A DNA stretch of 64,000 nt, from positions 36,390,310 to 36,454,309 of the forward strand of contig OW203983.1 in assembly GCA_934047225.1 (NCBI GenBank), in the 5' to 3' direction. The translations under genes were made by a program, and so were the position numbers. Under the pieces are notes generated by a model. It did not search any database, was not told where the DNA came from, and saw nothing but the letters and a program-made list of their open reading frames with translations. Of this stretch, positions 12,048 through 21,559 are shown in pieces; the first letter of the stretch is position 1; the number at the start of each line of letters is the position of its first letter. This DNA comes from Ypsolopha sequella. Taxonomy: Eukaryota; Arthropoda; Insecta; Lepidoptera; Ypsolophidae.

Positions 12048-13266
12048 AAAAAAACACGAAAATATGTATGTCTCCCTCAGAACAATTTAAATGTTCTGTG
12101 ATGTCTCCCCCCCGCTTATCTCCAAAACTGGCCGACCGAAAAAAACTGGCCAAAAGGAAAACAATAGCGATTTCAAAAAAGTTGAGCACAAATGAGAAAT
12201 ATAAAAAAATAAGTCAAATAAATAAAAAAACTATTTTATAAAATTACAATATGGACATATAATTGTAGGTGTTAAAAAGCTGATTGTAAAAATATATTGT
12301 TTGGCCATATTTAATTGCATCTATTTCAAGAAATCCTTGAAAAGCCATGAAAGAAATTATGTCCCCCTCCCCTTATTTCCAAAACTGGTGGATCGAAAAT
12401 TATGAAAAAAATCATGGTAATGTATGTCTACGTAAATATTACAGGAAAAATAAAGCGGTTGAGAAATTCACGAAAAAAAAATACAACATTAGATTTATCA
12501 TCCACAATACGGAACCCTTGGTACGCGAGTCTGACTCGCACTTGGCCGGTATTTTTTAAAATAGGTGTAGTTAAAAAAGCGTTTGAAAAAATCAAATAGC
12601 ACAGTGACCACAACAACATAATAGTTATGTAACATTTAAGTAATAATGAAATTACGTGGGCGAAAGTTATAATTTCTTTAGAAAATATTTAATCAGTAAG
12701 TACCAAACAACTAATACGATACGATTATTTCATGTTAAATCCATTATAAAATGGTCTTTAAAATATCAGGGGTATCCTCCGCAGAATGCTTCATTTGTAT
12801 CGACAAGAAAGGGGTTAGAAACTCTTGGTAAAATGGTGCTATAATGCACGCGCGGCTAGTTCTATTAAATTTGCTATTTTCTAGATGATGAATGTCATTT
12901 CAGAGAAATTTGCAATACATGGAGGCTTTCTCAAGGTCATTAGCACTTGTGACGAGTCGAGATCTGGGAATCAACTGGTTTTTGTTGATAAGAAACACTT
13001 TTTGTTTGGATGAAACATCCAAATGGTTGAAATTGTAGTTAATATATATAATATATGATACTAATAGTTGGATAACTTGAGATCCTGTATAGAGAGATAT
13101 TTAAGAGAATACCACAGAGCCCAGAACTGGGTTTCCTAACCTCCTGAGTTGCAAACACATTTATTTTCGAATATCAAGAAACAATTGGACCACGTCCTGT
13201 AGATGTATCAAGTAAAACATTCCTAAAATGAAAATAAATCGGTTTTCTTTATGTTCTATGAGAAGC
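12048..13266. other. Non-coding; duplicated 'CTCCAAAACTGG' segment and a family L fragment
   Basis: 12100-12160 and 12358-12410 are similar (ATGTCTCCCCC, CCAAAACTGG, GATCGAAAA). 12495-12560 is the head of a family L SINE on the minus strand. Nothing else recognised. Confidence 0.4.
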
Positions 13267-13526
13267 CAGTGGCGTGCACAGAATTTTTTGCTGGAAAAGC
13301 AAGCAATTGGTCAAGAATAACAATAAAAAAAAATGAAAAAATTTAAATATCACTTTGAAAAAAAAAAGTTTGTATTGGAAATTTTCACTCTAGGGTAGAC
13401 ATTGTCTACCCTGGCGTCATACAATTTTTTTTTTCAAAGTGATATTTAAATTTTTTCATATTTTTTTAATTCTTATTCTTGACCAATTGCTTGCTTTTCC
13501 AGCAAAAAGTTCTGTGCACGCCACTG
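13267..13526. mobile_element. Foldback MITE family F (CAGTGGCGTGCACAGAA ends)
   Basis: 260 bp inverted-repeat element with CAGTGGCGTGCACAGAA and its complement at the tips. Flanked by AGAAG on both sides. A second copy is at 17370-17628. Confidence 0.8.
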
Positions 13527-13639
13527 AGAAGGACTAATGTTCTCGGTTCTAATATTCTAATTTTGAAGGTTTTGAAAGCGTGCAAATTTTCACGTGTTCA
13601 TTTTATTCAAATGGGCTTAGAAAACAGGCCTTACCCCTC

Positions 13640-13990
13640 GGCCATAGCTTCAAGCTTCGAGAGGCGCGCCGGTGGAGAGAACAAATGTATGAAGTTGTAT
13701 AGGGCCGGCCATGGGTCACATCTCGCGCGTCTTGTCCGGCTTCGAGTGACTTGCGCTCTCTCGACGGCGGTGTGCGGGGGGCGGGGAGCCGCGCCAGTGA
13801 TTGAGCGCATAGGAAGAACCTAGTATCAAGCGCTTTGAGCGAGCGAGCGCGCTATACATGCGATGCGGTGGAAGGAAGGCGCTGACGGGTGTCGTGGCAA
13901 GAAGCAAGCAAGCGAAGCAAGAAGCGCCGCCAGAAGCCTGAAGCTGTGGCCGACCGGTTAGGTTTTCTCTTTACATTCAATAAAATGTCT
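13640..13990. other. GC-rich block, function unknown
   Basis: Markedly GC-richer than neighbours, with CG-rich runs (GAGCGAGCGAGCGCGC, GGGGGGCGGGG) and short AAGCAAGC repeats. It is followed by AATAAA at 13979. Overlapping frames on both strands have no recognisable product. Candidates: transcript 3' end, unmethylated promoter island or retroelement LTR. Confidence 0.35.
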
Positions 13991-14339
13991 GTTCACTGTC
14001 TTGTGTACATGAACGCCGCGCCGGCAGTAAAAATATCCAAGGGGTCTTAAGCCACAGAAAAAACTATTTTAACTACCTACTTAACTATCGGGTTCAAAAA
14101 TGTTTCGAGTCACATATAGACTGTCGTCCAAGGGGTGAAATCTCATGTATAAGATTGTGTTTGGAGACTAATATGATTATGCGCACATGATTGGCGAACT
14201 TATATCTGTATATAACTGCATATCAACTTCTGCTGAGCCAAGTAGGAAGCGTTTAGGAGTTATGCCAGTTTGAAAAGTGCAAAAATTATGTTCTTGATTG
14301 TCTAAAATATCAACCTTAGGATGATTGGCAGTATCATTT

Positions 14340-14570
14340 TGAAGAGCTTAGACTAAATGCCAGAGGATTTACAGGAAGCATGTGCAGGATCAGAGGTTTC
14401 AAGTAGAAGAGTTTTGACCAAAAATTGTTTGATAAAATCACATTCAGAAGCACTTGATAGTCTGAAATTATATCTTAGGATAATAGACTTATCCACTCTA
14501 ACTTATTTATATTCTTGGGTAAGCAGATGGCGATGGTATTATTTTTACATGAATAAAAGTTTTTAAATCA
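14340..14570. repeat. Degenerate repeat shared with 16500-16790
   Basis: GATTTACAGGAAGCATGTGC...GGATCAGA...CACATTCAGAAGCACTTGAT...ATCTTAGGATAATAGACTT recurs in altered form at about 16530-16690 and 16700-16790. The 69-aa frame here is part of the repeat. Confidence 0.5.
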
Positions 14571-15184
14571 TCGAAAAATACCAAGTACTTACAGATATAT
14601 CAACAATCAAAGTTTGAAGTAAAAAACGCCCGCCGAAATAAGCGCGTTGCCCACTTGACCGATTTGACGTCACACTTCACAATCGTGTGCGGACGCTCTA
14701 CAGACTTTACGCTGTATTTCTTGTTTTTAGGATTTTTATTCAAGTTTAGGTAAAGAGGACTCTTTGAGAAATTATATTAATAAGGAAGCAATAATTACTT
14801 TATGTTAAAATTTACAAATATGACTGAAACGGGTTTTAATAAGGCCCAATCTGGTACTTAATATTCTCAGAGTGAACGGCTTAAAGATGGCAGTGGCAGA
14901 ATATTTTTCTAATAATACCAAGTTCCACAGTGCCGAAATCAGGAGTGTCAAAGCAGAGACGTAAGCAAACTTAATATACTTTAGATATAGGTACCTACCT
15001 AATGTTTACGTTATCCACACGGTAGCCTAGTAGGTACGTAAAGTTCTTTTCACGAAAGAAGTCCACATTTTCGTATTTACCTATTTATTGATAAATAGAA
15101 AAAATTAACAAAATAACAAGAAAAAATTTAGTGAAAGAACTTTACATAGGTACAAGTTATTTGTTCCATTCATCGCTTTATTTA
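14571..15184. other. Intergenic, nothing recognised
   Basis: Contains TTTGACGTCACACTTCACA at 14663, the same half-site as the palindrome at 16356-16379. No gene. Confidence 0.35.
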
Positions 15185-15522
15185 TCAGCCTGGTTTGTTC
15201 ACTACTGGACGGACCTTTCCAAGATTTCACCACTCTTGGCGGTCCTCCTGGAAGAAATGCGTATACTCACATACTCTGGGTATGCGGGTTGGTGAAACCC
15301 TCGCGCACCAGTTACACCGCTGCCCGTCACCAGTTTGTTTTATGGAAATGGATATACCACCATCAATAGGTCCCAGGTTTTGATTATTAATCAAAGGTCC
15401 CAGGTGGGCTACTGGTTGTGCCTGTTTGAGAACTGTCCTCTTACTCTACCCTGAATAACTTCATGAGGGTTTGCAAGTCATAAATATTCTATACCTCACA
15501 GTCGAGCCCGGCATCAGCTCTG
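15185..15522 (-). mobile_element. Decayed RTE-like 3' end / derived SINE
   Basis: Degenerate copy of the family seen intact at 18431-18743, 30943-31294, 43265-43832 and 60081-60435 (CCTGGTTTGTTCACTACTGG, CAGTCGAGCCCGGCATCAGC). Several internal deletions and a local duplication of TCCCAGG. Confidence 0.65.
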
Positions 15523-16355
15523 TTCTGTTGTTACCGAGTCGTAGCGAAGCGGGTCGTTCAACCGACTGCACCTGCAGCCGCGTCAAATGAAATGCCGCCA
15601 TCTCGACTTACGACTAAAAAGACACCGCCGCAGGGCGCCGCTGGTGACCTTTTACCACGGTAGTCATGTGTGGTTGCATTTTATAACAGAAGTCGTACAT
15701 TTCGTTAGTGAGGGGTAAATAGAACGCTTTTCCGTGACTTGTTAACTCGAGTATACCACCTACCTACTTATTATTTTTATCTGTCTATAGCATAAGAACT
15801 ACGATTTTGTCTTGTCGGTAGAGTAACCGCCGTTCTGCCAATGCTTTGACCTCTTGATATGACATAACATAACTTACCTATTACATTTAACGTTCATGAA
15901 AAATATAAATACGTAAACTAAAGAAAGAGTTTATTGACAAAATTATCACCTGATGACGATCATTTTCAGCAATGGTAGGTACCACCTACCACGGGTATGT
16001 AATACATTTGTTATTTATCACATTACAAACACTTATGGAATCGGTGGCTGTAATATAGTATAATAAGTACACAATAAGTATAAGTATTTACATAAAAGGT
16101 AAGTACTTACTTACTTACGTCAAAATTGTCCTCACAACAATACGCTGCTGTTTTGGGAGACAGCTCATCCTTTCACATGACTTCACACCATTGCTTTCGC
16201 AGATTAATCTCTTTCGGTACCATTATAAATATTTTTCCAAGTGTAGATTTCGTTGTTGACTGACACTTTGGAACAACACAATATTTATAACACTGACTGC
16301 TTAGGTAGAGACATTTTTACGTACTGCTCTCTCCGGGCGCTGTAGTATGTAGTTT
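15523..16355. other. Intergenic, nothing recognised
   Basis: No gene or matched repeat; 16095-16125 has a short 'ttac' run. Confidence 0.35.
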
Positions 16356-16379
16356 GTGAAGTGTGACGTCACACTTCAC
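16356..16379. promoter_or_regulatory. 24-bp perfect palindrome with a CRE (TGACGTCA) core
   Basis: GTGAAGTG-TGACGTCA-CACTTCAC. The centre is the consensus CREB/ATF site. A matching half lies at 14663-14680. Whether it is regulatory or the tip of an old inverted repeat is unknown. Confidence 0.35.
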
Positions 16380-16499
16380 GAGCTATCGTTTATTCTGGAC
16401 TTTAAACTTCTCTAACTTCGTCAATTATTATCGTATAACAATGAAACTTTTGCCCAAGTTTAAGTTATTAAAAGTAAATTCAACAAAAAATGAATTCGT

Positions 16500-17300
16500 G
16501 GAATAGTCTTATCATTTTGAATAGCTAAGACTAAATTCCAAACAATTTACACAAAGCATTTGCAGGATCACACGTTTTTTAGTTGGAAATTTTTGATTAA
16601 TAAAATGTGTTTGTGTGATGGTTTCATAAAAAACACATTCAGAAGTACTTGATTGTCTATAAAAATTCATCTTAGGATAATTAATTAATAGTATAATTTT
16701 GAATAACTAAGACAAAACTCCAGACAATTTACAAAAAGCGTGTGTAGGATCAGACGTTTTTTAGTTGGAAATTTTTATCATTCTTGTTTAAGGCGTACAC
16801 TTTTTTTAAAATTTCATACGTCGTGATTTCTAATAATAGGTCTTTACATATGAAATTGCCGAAATTTTCTTTCATGAGTTCATAGTACCTGGTAATTCAA
16901 TAGCTACTTTCATTATTTGTTTTTTGTTTGAAAGTTGATTTCAAGGTTTTACATCTACGTATTAACGTACGTCTATTCATCTACGTACGTCAGTTTGATA
17001 ACCAAAATTAAAATTTCAAAAACAGTTCGTCCCAAATGCCATCCATTTCCATGATAAGATTCGTAATAATTTTTTACAGCTAAAACTTTTCAAAAAATTA
17101 ATTAATTTTGCTGTTAGCTTAATGTTGTCTCATTAATACACATATGAAATTACAGGATTTGGATAATTTGTCATTTCAAAAAAAAATGCAAAAATGTTAG
17201 TACTGAAAACTGAGTTTCCTTCAAATTATCCATAGAAAACAGCAATTTCATATGTAAAAACCTAATATTCAATGAGCAACAGTTAGTACCTCCTCATTAT
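16500..17300. repeat. Degenerate repeats and inverted segments
   Basis: Two copies of the 14340 repeat (16520-16690, 16700-16790), then TTTACATATGAAATTGCC at 16850 and its inverse near 17245-17265, which suggests an old foldback element. No gene. Confidence 0.4.
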
Positions 17301-17369
17301 ATTCAATTTGTTTGATAGGTAGGAGAGCTTACTTACGATGTTACTAAAGCAACTCAAAACTATGTTAAT

Positions 17370-17628
17370 CAGTGGCGTGCACAGAACTTTTTTCCGGAAA
17401 AGCAATCAGAAGGTCAAGTACGACAATAAAAAAAATATGTTTTTTTTTAATAACACTTTGAAAAAAAAAAGTTTTTATGACGCCAGGGCAGCACTGCTTT
17501 TCCTAGAGTGAACATTTTAATACAAACTTTTTTTTTCAAAGTGTTATTTAATTTTTTTCATATTTTTTTTATTATCGTACTTGATCTTCTGATTGCTTTT
17601 CCGGAAAAAAGTTCTGTGCACGCCACTG
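17370..17628. mobile_element. Foldback MITE family F, second copy
   Basis: 259 bp, CAGTGGCGTGCACAGAA ends, same architecture as 13267-13526 including central TTCAAAGTG arms. Confidence 0.8.
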
Positions 17629-17883
17629 ATATTAATCATGGTTTATGAGTTAACTGCTAAATAACGGACAACGTAGATAAAGTCGCGGACAAAAGCTAGT
17701 TTAGACAATATAATTATTTTCTGCTTAGACGGAAGCAAGGAGGTTAATTTGAAAAAGTTTGATTTCTATGTATGTACGTGGCTGGTACACTGTTTACTGA
17801 AAACGACAGAAAACTGTCATCTGTCAATTCGGGTACCCATCTGAAATTCGTTTTGTCCAGCAACAAAATTAAAATTTACAAAA

Positions 17884-18001
17884 ATGATAAGTTTACAAAC
17901 ACCTATACCGGTTTCTGATATAGAATCTGTACTAGCCTGGGTTGATTCGTTCAAATTGTCAAGGCCTACTAAGAAGATCAATAGGGATTTTTCTGATGCA
18001 G
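17884..18001 (+). CDS. Probable first coding exon of a SPEF1/CLAMP-like CH-domain gene
   Basis: The ATG sits in a CAAAATG context; the exon reads MISLQTPIPVSDIESVLAWV, then DSFKLSRPTKKINRDFSDA and ends G|GTAAAT, phase 1. SPEF1/CLAMP proteins start with a calponin-homology domain of the form LY-WVD-IPLSRPKRN-SRDFSDGV (family knowledge); the spacing and the WVD, LSRP, RDFSD residues match. Reading on through the intron gives 50 unrelated residues and a stop at 18153, so a spliced exon is the better model. I could not find exon 2. Downstream exons would have to lie within the kinesin region on the other strand or have been lost. SPEF1 binds and bundles microtubules in cilia and polarised cells. 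Confidence 0.65.
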
Positions 18002-18430
18002 GTAAATTTTATTGTTTTGATGATCTAGTATGCTTATTAAGCTTAATGCAATCCCATCAAAAACATTCCTATAAAAATTATGCCAAGTCTCGTAACATTT
18101 TCGCCGTAAAACGTTTTGAGATTGCAAGAAAACCCAAGTCAGCCATTCTTTGACTGAAGTTAACAAATTACTCGTTAGTACACTGATAAAATAAAGCTTG
18201 CAACTTTTGGACTTAGCAATCACGTGGTATCAAGACGCACTGTGATGAGATGAGAAATTTATTTCATTAAAATTTTGATAATTTATTCATCTGCTCCACG
18301 GCTGACAAGTAATTTCACAATAGTACAGTATAATCTCATGCTTTATGATTGCAAAGTCCAAAAGGTGCGAGCTTTATTTTACCAGTTACATGTAAACCTT
18401 TTATGTGCTATGGAACCATTACATTATATC

Positions 18431-18743
18431 CATTCATCCATCAGCCTAGTTCGTCCACTTCTGGACATAAGCCTTTCCAGGCACACCCGCTGGGCAGGCG
18501 GGTCGGTGAGCGCGGTGCCGGAACCCTCGCACCAGTGACGCCGCTGCCCGTCACCAGTCTGTTCCATATAAGACCCGGCTATTAGGGATGGATATACCAC
18601 CATCCATCGGTCCCAGGCATGGTGGGCCTTCTGGTTTTTTGCTTGTGAGCTGTCCTCTCACTCTCCCCCGAATTACTTCGAGGGGGTCTCCAATTAAGAT
18701 GGTGGTACCTCCACAGTCGAGCCCGGCATCAGCTCTACCACCT
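18431..18743 (-). mobile_element. RTE-like 3' end / derived SINE
   Basis: About 313 bp. In its own orientation it runs from GGTAGAGCTGATGCCGGGCT to GTGGACGAACTAGGCTGATGG. The 3' 'tatgtccagcagtggac' and (GATG)n tail resemble RTE LINE ends (family knowledge). Confidence 0.7.
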
Positions 18744-18762
18744 CGTACATTATATATATTCG

Positions 18763-19830
18763 GTGGCTTTAAGGCGACTCTTCCCAGGTTCATCCGAAAA
18801 TAACTCTATTGATAAACTTATTTCTCTTAAAAGGCGTCGTTACGCGCAAACCTCCATACAAACACTCTCAACACATTGTGGGGTGTCTATGGAATGTTAT
18901 TATAATATTTTTCCATTTACATTATCTAGATCTATTTTTAAGTCAAACTAAAAATCATGAAATTTGAGTAATATCTTAACAACAAACCCCTAAAATACGT
19001 AAATCTAACGGTTTTTTACCAAAAGTGTAGCCGAATGTGCTTTTATTGTTTTAGATAAAATCAAAAAATTAACACGAGTTAAACATCGAAAATGTTATCT
19101 ATTTGAAAACGTCTTGCCAAAAGATGGTTACTCCTGAATTTTAAATTTTGCGCCCACTACGAAATCGGTACGGTTGTATTGTCCTCGCAAGTTCCATGAA
19201 GCATACACCTTATATCTAAATGAAACAGCATGACATTTGGCCACGCCCACAACTGAGTCGGTCACGTCATGATTTCTGTTCTTAAGAGCTGCTATAGAGC
19301 TGCCACGTTAGAAAAAAAAATCCTAGTCTCTAGAATAATTTGAAAGTCTACCTACTCAATTAAGGCGCCTAATATCGCCAAATGGGTACTTTCTAAAGCC
19401 TACTCCTCTTTTATGGCCAAACCAAAAATATTGAAAAAATGTATTATGGATTATCAACTCTATGACAGCAAATGCAACATTTTTCTTTTTCGTACCACCA
19501 AAACTTCTACATGAAAAATTGTTTTAAGTGAATGGTGTTTTTTGGCTTAAATTCCCTACTGCTCCTAAGCAGTTTTATTTATGCTTTGATAAATAGATAA
19601 ACTTGATAGCTATATAAATAACATAGGATTATTCAATAGAACAATCACGTCCTTGTGAAAAGTATTATTTTCTCCTATTTCGCCCTATCAAGGACGCAGC
19701 GAGCGTCGTAACAGCCACCACGCATTGTGCGCTGATATGAACGTTATTTCAATGTAATTTCCGTCGATATTCGTACAGAAAAACATCGAGCTGCTAATTT
19801 GGCGACGGTAATCGCCTTAAATGGCTAGAA
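18763..19830. repeat. Decayed family N repeat region
   Basis: 18763-18850 and 19665-19810 match parts of 2505-2600 and 2850-2995. The segment at 18775-18835 reads LRRLFPGSSENNSIDKLISL KR-like, as the other copy does, so the ancestor may have been coding. Between them I see nothing else. Confidence 0.45.
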
Positions 19831-19977
19831 ATAGCAATGAACTGTTTTTGAATAGTACAGTCTAGTACAGTGTTCGACGAGCCACATTATTGACTTTTGC
19901 AAAAAACGGCCGTTCCTAATAAAAAGACGTTTATAAAAACATTGCTATGTAATTCAAAATAGGTCATTTCTATTTTT

Positions 19978-21125
19978 TCAATGCATGTGCTCGTAAAGGC
20001 TCACTTTTTATGCATCAAAACCGAACAGAAAGTCGATTATTTTGCCCTAAACTCCGGCCGTTCATTCGAGAGAATGGTGACGTTTGCAAATGTCAGGGGT
20101 TAAAACCTTTTTTTTTTTACTGTTTTGCATTTTAATATTTTATATTTATCATGATGATTTTAGGGTAGATTGTATATCGTTAAAAGGTCCCATTTATTAA
20201 TAAAAAGTATTTTTGTCGTATATATTTTATATATTTTTTGTATTTGTCGTAAATATTTTATGTCTTAATGCCAGTCAACCAAATAAAATGTAAATTTCGA
20301 TAAAAAAAACTACCTACTAAAATAACGAAAATTTAATAAATAATTACAAATCAAATAATTTAATACTCAAACACGGATCGCATATATATAACATTCGAGG
20401 ACAAATAAGCCGAATGAAGTTATTTGTTTAATCAATAAAATGTGTCAACTTATTTCTGTCAAATCAGCAATCATAATGCCTGCAGTATGAATCCTCGACT
20501 TTTTGAATCGACATTTCAGAAAAAGGTTTATAATATCTGCAGTGTAAGGCAGTGTTGTCGTATTATAAAACTGATATACCTTACTAAATAATAAGATCGT
20601 ATATATATTCTATTCCAGGGTTTTTATTAATATTAAAAGTTTAAATAATCATGATTTGGATTTATTTCGTCCCATTTGTTGTACCGTTGATATTTTTTGA
20701 ACGTGCCTTTATTTATTTTTGTCGGGAAGAAGCTCTTGTTGACTTGTAGTATTTTTTCGAGATATCGCCACACTCCATCTGTCATCATTCTCTCGAATTA
20801 ACGGCAGCAGTTTAGGGCTTTATTATTATTATTTTTTTAAATTTGTTTGCAATGGTTGGCTAACCTGCAGCCTTTCCTGTGGACCATAGATGTGATACTT
20901 TTTTTTCCACTGTTTAACGGCTCTGGATACAATCCTTTTGAGCCAATCATAATTTAAAGTTCACAAGATTATTATATTTGTTTTCATTTCCTCACACTAT
21001 GCATTGAAAAACGTAGTATGATACACGGGCGTAAAAGCAATAAATTACTCGGTTACGTTTAAAACACTCGCTACGCTCGTGTTTTAAATCGTCCTCGTAA
21101 TTTATTCCTTTGCACCCTTGTAGCA
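19978..21125 (-). repeat. Family K repeat copy, split by an inserted TIR element
   Basis: 19978-20043 and 20819-21125 together are the inverse of 9900-10330. The insertion occupies the site that is GCCCTAGGGC in the unbroken copy. Confidence 0.7.
20044..20818. mobile_element. 775-bp TIR element inserted in family K
   Basis: Ends GCCCTAAACTCCGGCCGTT... and ...AACGGCAGCAGTTTAGGGC pair over about 38 bp, including ATTCGAGAGAATG. The interior is AT-rich without a transposase. Class not determined. Confidence 0.65.
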
Positions 21126-21272
21126 TAAACTACTATTAGGCATTTAATAGAGCATAATTATTCTGGTAAGTAAAATATTTTTTTCTAAAGTAGCAGCACT
21201 TTAACAGCTCTTCTAGGGAATTATTTAATATATTGATTGATTGATGATTAAATATTTATATTGACTACTAAT

Positions 21273-21559
21273 TCAAACACTGCAATCCCTGACAGTTCTT
21301 AAAAAAAAGGGTTTTTTCACGAAAGCTTGTATTATATCTTTATTTTCAAACGTACCATCATTTTCACTCGCTTCTTCAACATTGCTCAACTCTGATGTCA
21401 AGTTTTGTAACAGTACCGAAGCATTCTTTTTTGTACTGAGCATAGGTTCCAGACTCTCGTTTAACGGGTCTTCACTTTGACCATCGTCATCTTCATCATC
21501 ATTATCATCATCGGATATGGATAGAACTTCCTCGTCTTGGTTTGGTTCTGGACTGGTTT
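21273..21559 (-). CDS. sub: Kinesin-6 exon 13 (residues 608-702), acidic tail and stop
   Basis: 287 nt, phase 1, acceptor attttcag, stop TGA at 21275-21273. The first half is strongly acidic ([11 protein letters not shown] run), the second half ends ...[12 protein letters not shown] possible donor (GATG|gtacgt near 21350) lies inside, so an extra downstream exon cannot be excluded. A minus-strand AATAAA occurs at 21106-21101, inside a dispersed repeat. Confidence 0.72.

Noticed and set aside
13479..13823. 114-codon frame
   Set aside because: Its first part is the arm of a family F MITE and the rest is the GC-rich block; both strands are open, so no coding signal.
17884..18153. 89-codon single-exon gene
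   Set aside because: Residues after the GTAAAT donor do not resemble the CH domain; a spliced exon ending at 18001 fits the family better.
18275..18803. Overlapping 70-90 codon frames
   Set aside because: They fall in the RTE-like repeat, which recurs at 30.9, 43.3 and 60.1 kb.
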